Source: Paramacrobiotus richtersi
Taxonomy: Eukaryota; Tardigrada; Eutardigrada; Parachela; Macrobiotidae
Direction of reading: 5' to 3'
Assembly (NCBI GenBank): GCA_034698045.1
Contig: JAQGAU010000050.1
Location: forward strand, 1-48,565
DNA length: 48,565 nt
Within the stretch, counting starts at the first letter, position 1, and each line of letters starts with the position of its first letter. Under the pieces are notes generated by a model. It did no database searches, was not told where the DNA came from, and saw nothing but the letters and a program-made list of their open reading frames with translations. Of the stretch, positions 46,591-48,565 are shown in pieces. A program made the position numbers and the translations under genes.

Positions 46591-47042
46591 AATTCAAAAT
46601 TCATAACGTTTTATCGCTTGTACTGGACGCAATAAAAAAATTGCTCTATACTCACCGGAAAAATGTCTACTTGTTCTTGCTTTACTGTTTTACTTCCTGC
46701 ATCAGCTGGGCGCAGCAAAGCATCAGCACCGACTGTGAGATCATACTCTATCATAAAAAGAGCAATAATGTTTTCTTGTCTGTCATGCGTATAACTCTTT
46801 TGTGAATCGTGAACGTACGGGTGGGTTCGTATTTTGCCTCATTAAATGATCCTCATTAAACAGCGTCTGTATAGTAATTTACCATTGTGCAGTATCGCCT
46901 GCAAAGTGCTGCATTGTTTGAACGAAAAAGTGCTTAATAGAATAACTGCAGGACTACTAGACAACTGGGTTAACATATCAGGTCTCCCTGAAATTATCGA
47001 CCGAAGCGAAGCGAAGGTCTTCTTTACTCAGCGCAACTGAAA
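46591..47042. other. Intergenic stretch, no recognised gene
   Basis: A GACCGAAGCGAAGCGAAGG short repeat lies near 47000. No coding pattern was seen. Confidence 0.4.
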
Positions 47043-47485
47043 TTCGTGGTGTCCGTGTGTCTGTCGCTATTATGCACAACCGCGCACTTATGGCGCAACC
47101 GCGCAGCGGTGCGCCATTGTTGCGCAGTGGTTGGCCCTATATACTCGGAAAAACTGCCTTTCGTGGTGTCCGTGTGTCTGTCGCCATTGTGCACAACCGC
47201 GCACTGATCGCTCAGCCGCGCAGTGGTGCGCCAATGTTGCGCAGTGGTTGGCCCTATATACTCTGAAAAACTGTAATTCGTGGTGTCGTGGGTCTTTCGC
47301 CATTGTGCACACCCGCGCACTGATCGCGCAACCGCGCAGTGGTGCGCCATTGTTGCGCAGTGGTTGGCCCTAGATACTCGGAAAAACTCTATTTCGTGGT
47401 GTCCGTGGGTCTGTCGCCATTGTGCACAACCGCGCACTTATCGCGCAGTGTTGCACCATTGCTGCGCAGTGGTTGGCCCGAGTTA
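47043..47485. repeat. 117-bp satellite, about 3.8 copies
   Basis: Units start with TTCGTGGTGTCCGTG at 47043, 47160, 47277 and 47393. Each contains GCGCA(A/G)CCGCGCAGTGG, TTGTTGCGCAGTGGTTGG and a TATATACT(C/G) box (degraded to TAGATACT in the third copy). The repeated GCGC motifs allow strong internal pairing. Overlapping frames on both strands across it are by-products of the repeat. Confidence 0.9.
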
Positions 47486-47545
47486 ACTTTATTAATTTCT
47501 TTTAGCGCGCCACTTATTTAACAATCCCAGACATGGTAGAAAAAA

Positions 47546-48565
47546 CTACCGCTCATTCTGTCCAAAAGTTCCCAGTATACACAGAGCGTTCCCAATCTGA
47601 ATTTCAATGCTAATACCCTGATAAAGAAACGAAGAGGCCCGCGGCTCTTCTTTAACAACGCGCAAAGTGCGCCCCAGATGGCGCAAAAAATCAACAGAAT
47701 CATCGCCCCATGTACCAAAAGTCTCAAAAGCTAACGGAAAAAACTCGTACTGTCCACTCAGTTCCGTATAATGTCTTCGTTTCGCCGCTTCTCTCGCTTT
47801 CGCTGCTGCTCCAGCCTTTCTGGAAGTGTCGGCAACGTAGGTCTGCGCCACAGTGTCTGCCACAGTTACGTCATATACTGCATTCTTTCCGGTTCTGAAA
47901 GGCACCCTTGTCATCCCGTCAGGACGTTTGCCATCACTTCGACACAGCCCTGGTGGTTCCTTGATGGCGTGATATTCGGCAGTGACAAGTGCACGAGTAA
48001 TCCTGTCGTTTATCCTATTATGTCTCGTGGTCACAGCACTGGAAATGGCACCATTCTTTTTACAGCTCAGCCCATGATAGCCTAATTCGTTCACCGTTGC
48101 TCCGCAAACACACGAGTGCACTTCACAAATGGGGAGACCAAGTCGCAAACCAACCGCGATACGCACCGTATTGTCGTCCAAATGGTTGCCGAGCGTGGAA
48201 ACAGGAAGCGCGTTCAGCCATGAACCGGAGTACCGAGAAGAAACAGCCAACAACCGAGCTTTGCCCTGATCCGAGGAAGACTGCAAAAGACCATTAAAAA
48301 TCCTCCCAGACAAAGGCAAATCCCATGCTTTCTGCTTCATTCGAGTGGTAATTTCCGGAAACGGCGACTGTGCTCTATCTGACCATTGTTTCATCGGTTC
48401 TTCCAGTACGACGGTGGCGTCATATGCTGGCAAGATGCGCTTTACAACATCAACGGTCGAATAAACAGACGACAAATACGCGGGTAAGGCTAACAAATCC
48501 AAAGATCTCGTGCCAAGGCCTCCCATCGAAACCGGTAATGATGCCTGCTGCCAGTCTTTCTCAGA
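47546..48565 (-). CDS. Retrotransposon polyprotein C-terminus with PD-(D/E)XK-like nuclease pattern (partial at right edge)
   Basis: The frame is open from the window's right edge to a stop at 47546-47548, about 339 codons, with no internal break. It contains DWQQASLPVSMGGLGTRSLD near the start, a Cys/His cluster (CVCGATVNELGYHGLSC), and SDGKRPDGMTRVPF followed by NAVYDVTVADTVAQTY, then PLAFETFGTWG. The RPDG...DVT arrangement resembles the catalytic core of restriction-like endonuclease ends found downstream of reverse transcriptase in some non-LTR elements. The upstream reverse transcriptase would lie beyond the window. The intact frame suggests a young insertion. Confidence 0.7.
   Translation of the reverse strand, partial: SEKDWQQASLPVSMGGLGTRSLDLLALPAYLSSVYSTVDVVKRILPAYDATVVLEEPMKQWSDRAQSPFPEITTRMKQKAWDLPLSGRIFNGLLQSSSDQGKARLLAVSSRYSGSWLNALPVSTLGNHLDDNTVRIAVGLRLGLPICEVHSCVCGATVNELGYHGLSCKKNGAISSAVTTRHNRINDRITRALVTAEYHAIKEPPGLCRSDGKRPDGMTRVPFRTGKNAVYDVTVADTVAQTYVADTSRKAGAAAKAREAAKRRHYTELSGQYEFFPLAFETFGTWGDDSVDFLRHLGRTLRVVKEEPRASSFLYQGISIEIQIGNALCILGTFGQNER

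Noticed and set aside
1-48565. CRISPR arrays, bacterial operons or rRNA/tRNA clusters
   Set aside because: None seen; repeats present are satellites and transposon ends, and genes have eukaryotic introns.

Overview
The window is animal nuclear DNA: multi-exon genes with GT-AG introns, rhodopsin-type receptors, a P2X channel and a condensin kleisin, with short introns beside AT-rich, repeat-filled ones. A P2X gene and a tandem set of divergent receptors argue against fly or nematode. A tardigrade (Hypsibius/Ramazzottius type) is my best guess, but this is inference from gene content only.

Left part (1-14.7 kb). A secreted ionotropic-glutamate-receptor-like gene on the minus strand (copy A, 1-1426) runs off the left edge. 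Its two ligand-binding half-domains are joined directly, with no ion pore. A second copy (B, 12424-13804) sits on a segmental duplication lying between two pieces of a broken G-protein-coupled receptor (GPCR). Between them, 3.8-9.7 kb holds a transposase relic of the Merlin/IS1595 type and a compact replication island: an RPA-like OB-fold gene, a PrimPol-type primase-polymerase, and a divergently oriented, decayed DUF3987-type P-loop ATPase. Minisatellites flank it.

Middle (16.1-33.9 kb). Two related multi-exon GPCR genes (16142-18141 and 19492-21419) belong to the same local family as the broken one; all three carry N-R-(I/A)-W where rhodopsin receptors have D/E-R-Y. The condensin subunit CAP-H follows on the minus strand (22148-30760, 13 exons that join in frame to 1123 aa), with introns full of tandem repeats and a fold-back element. 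A single-exon GPCR of a different type lies at 32797-33957.

Right part (35.2-48.6 kb). A P2X ATP-gated channel gene on the minus strand (35249-39084; first exon not found) carries a pogo-type transposon in one intron. Then come non-LTR retrotransposon ends (42.3-43.7 kb; 47.5 kb to the edge), a third, dead copy of the pore-less glutamate-receptor-like gene (copy C, 45141-46590) split by a TA-flanked miniature element, and a 117-bp satellite.

The most unusual items are the pore-less secreted receptor-like family (three copies: one apparently intact, one with a lost splice site, one pseudogene) and the PrimPol/RPA/DUF3987 replication island. All exon structures were worked out by eye from splice signals, reading phase and protein family pattern.
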